Shown here piece by piece: positions 29,692-30,503 of a stretch of 30,503 nucleotides of DNA. Position 1 is the stretch's first letter. Each line of letters begins with the position of its first letter. This stretch comes from Collinsella sp. UBA6357 (GTDB taxonomy: Bacteria; Actinomycetota; Coriobacteriia; Coriobacteriales; Coriobacteriaceae). The DNA is taken from the NCBI GenBank assembly GCA_002437815.1, contig DJRP01000026.1:219-30721 (forward strand), in the 5' to 3' direction. Both the position numbers and the translations under genes were made by a program. The notes below the pieces were generated by a model. It worked only from the letters and a program-made list of their open reading frames with translations, did no database searches and was not told the origin of the DNA.

Positions 29692-30503
29692 ATGAAAGGC
29701 ACCACTGCATTTAAAAATAAGACCCTGATGATCACGGGCGGTACCGGATCGTTCGGAAACACCGTGCTCAAGCACTTCATGAACACCGACCTCGCGGAGA
29801 TCCGCATCTTCTCGCGCGACGAGAAGAAGCAGGACGACATGCGCCACCGCCTGCAGGAGAGGTCGCCCGAGCTGGCCGGCAAGGTTCGCTTCTTCATCGG
29901 GGACGTGCGCAACCCCCAGTCGGTGCGCGACGCCATGCACGGCGTGGACTACATCTTCCACGCCGCGGCGCTCAAGCAGGTGCCCTCCTGCGAGTTCTTC
30001 CCCATGGAGGCCGTGCGCACCAACGTCATCGGCACGGACAACGTGCTGCACGCCGCCATCGACGAGGGCGTCGAGCGCGTGGTGTGCCTGTCCACCGACA
30101 AGGCCGCCTACCCCATCAACGCCATGGGCAAGTCCAAGGCCATGATGGAGTCCATCATCTACGCCAACGCCCGAAACGGCGCCGGCCGCACCACTATCTG
30201 CTGCACCCGCTACGGCAACGTGATGTGCTCGCGCGGCAGCGTCATCCCGCTGTTCATCGACCGCATCCGCAAGGGCGAGCCGCTGACCGTCACCGATCCG
30301 AGCATGACCCGCTTCCTCATGAACCTCGACGAGGCTGTTGATCTCGTTCAGTTCGCCTTCGAGCACGCCAACCCCGGCGACCTGTTCATCCAGAAGGCGC
30401 CGGCATCGACCATCGGCGACCTTGGCGAGGCGGTCCAGGAGGTCTTCGGCCGCGTGGGCACCCAGGTGATCGGCACGCGCCACGGCGAGAAGCTCTACGA
30501 GAC
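29692..30503 (+). CDS. capE: CapE/WbjB/FnlA-type UDP-GlcNAc dehydratase/epimerase, truncated by the window end
   Basis: It directly follows the WecG-like gene (TAG at 29689-29691, ATG at 29692). About 270 residues are present, no stop is reached. The short-chain dehydrogenase fold begins TLMITGGTGSFGNTVL, with HAAALKQVPSCEFFPMEAVR, TNVIGTDNVLHAAIDEGVER and LSTDKAAYPINAMGKSKAMM. These match CapE/WbjB/FnlA enzymes, which start UDP-L-FucNAc synthesis by 4,6-dehydration and 5-epimerisation of UDP-GlcNAc. PseB-type or membrane-bound CapD proteins are less likely because of the ALKQVPSCEF and YPINAMGKSK wording and no membrane region. It likely supplies the sugar for the same locus. A full-length enzyme is about 340 residues, so 70 or so remain outside. 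Confidence 0.88.
   Translation, partial: MKGTTAFKNKTLMITGGTGSFGNTVLKHFMNTDLAEIRIFSRDEKKQDDMRHRLQERSPELAGKVRFFIGDVRNPQSVRDAMHGVDYIFHAAALKQVPSCEFFPMEAVRTNVIGTDNVLHAAIDEGVERVVCLSTDKAAYPINAMGKSKAMMESIIYANARNGAGRTTICCTRYGNVMCSRGSVIPLFIDRIRKGEPLTVTDPSMTRFLMNLDEAVDLVQFAFEHANPGDLFIQKAPASTIGDLGEAVQEVFGRVGTQVIGTRHGEKLYE

Overview
The window is a GC-rich bacterial chromosome segment. It most resembles a gut actinobacterium of the class Coriobacteriia (Collinsella or a close relative). The reasons are the codon use, the conserved translation/isoprenoid gene order, a LoaP-type antiterminator heading a polysaccharide locus, and perfect -35/-10 promoters with Shine-Dalgarno sites. The genus is inferred from general knowledge, not from a database search.

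Region 1 (1-5260): the 3' part of ppdK (pyruvate phosphate dikinase) with its terminator, then a 946-residue secreted protein whose middle looks like an aerolysin-type beta-pore-forming module followed by Ig-like and Ser/Thr/Ala-rich segments. Region 2 (5290-12080): rplS with its own promoter and terminator, rnhB, then a tight run yraN-comM-dprA-trmFO-xerC (DNA uptake/processing, tRNA modification, chromosome dimer resolution). Region 3 (12160-22565): a long conserved housekeeping block, rpsB-tsf, then pyrH-frr-uppS-cdsA-dxr-rseP-ispG-proS. It joins ribosomal protein and elongation factor synthesis, UMP supply, ribosome recycling, undecaprenyl and phospholipid precursor synthesis, two MEP isoprenoid steps, a site-2 protease and prolyl-tRNA synthetase. 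A perfect 36-bp inverted repeat with a 4-nt loop closes this block.

Region 4 (22680-24825): a two-component pair, a LytS-like multi-membrane-span histidine kinase (H268) overlapping a response regulator with a winged-helix output domain. Region 5 (24830-26420): a lower-GC accessory patch on the minus strand. It holds an orphan HigA-type antitoxin, whose HigB toxin survives only as an internally deleted, frameshifted remnant, and an apparently intact toxin-first RHH module with a 21-bp palindrome upstream. Region 6 (26380-26870): three minus-strand tRNA genes, Ala(GGC), CAT (Met or lysidine Ile2) and Ala(GGC), each followed by an intrinsic terminator. The two Ala copies form 88-nt direct repeats.

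Region 7 (26870-30503): a long non-coding, hairpin-rich leader with a G9 tract leads into an exopolysaccharide/capsule locus. It contains loaP (processive antiterminator), an undecaprenyl-phosphate sugar-1-phosphate transferase, a WecG/TagA-type glycosyltransferase of clearly lower GC, and the beginning of a CapE/WbjB/FnlA-type UDP-GlcNAc dehydratase/epimerase that runs off the window end. The logic is that LoaP is made first and then lets RNA polymerase read through the long downstream operon; the transferase starts the lipid-linked repeat unit, the second enzyme adds a sugar, and the third makes a nucleotide-sugar precursor.
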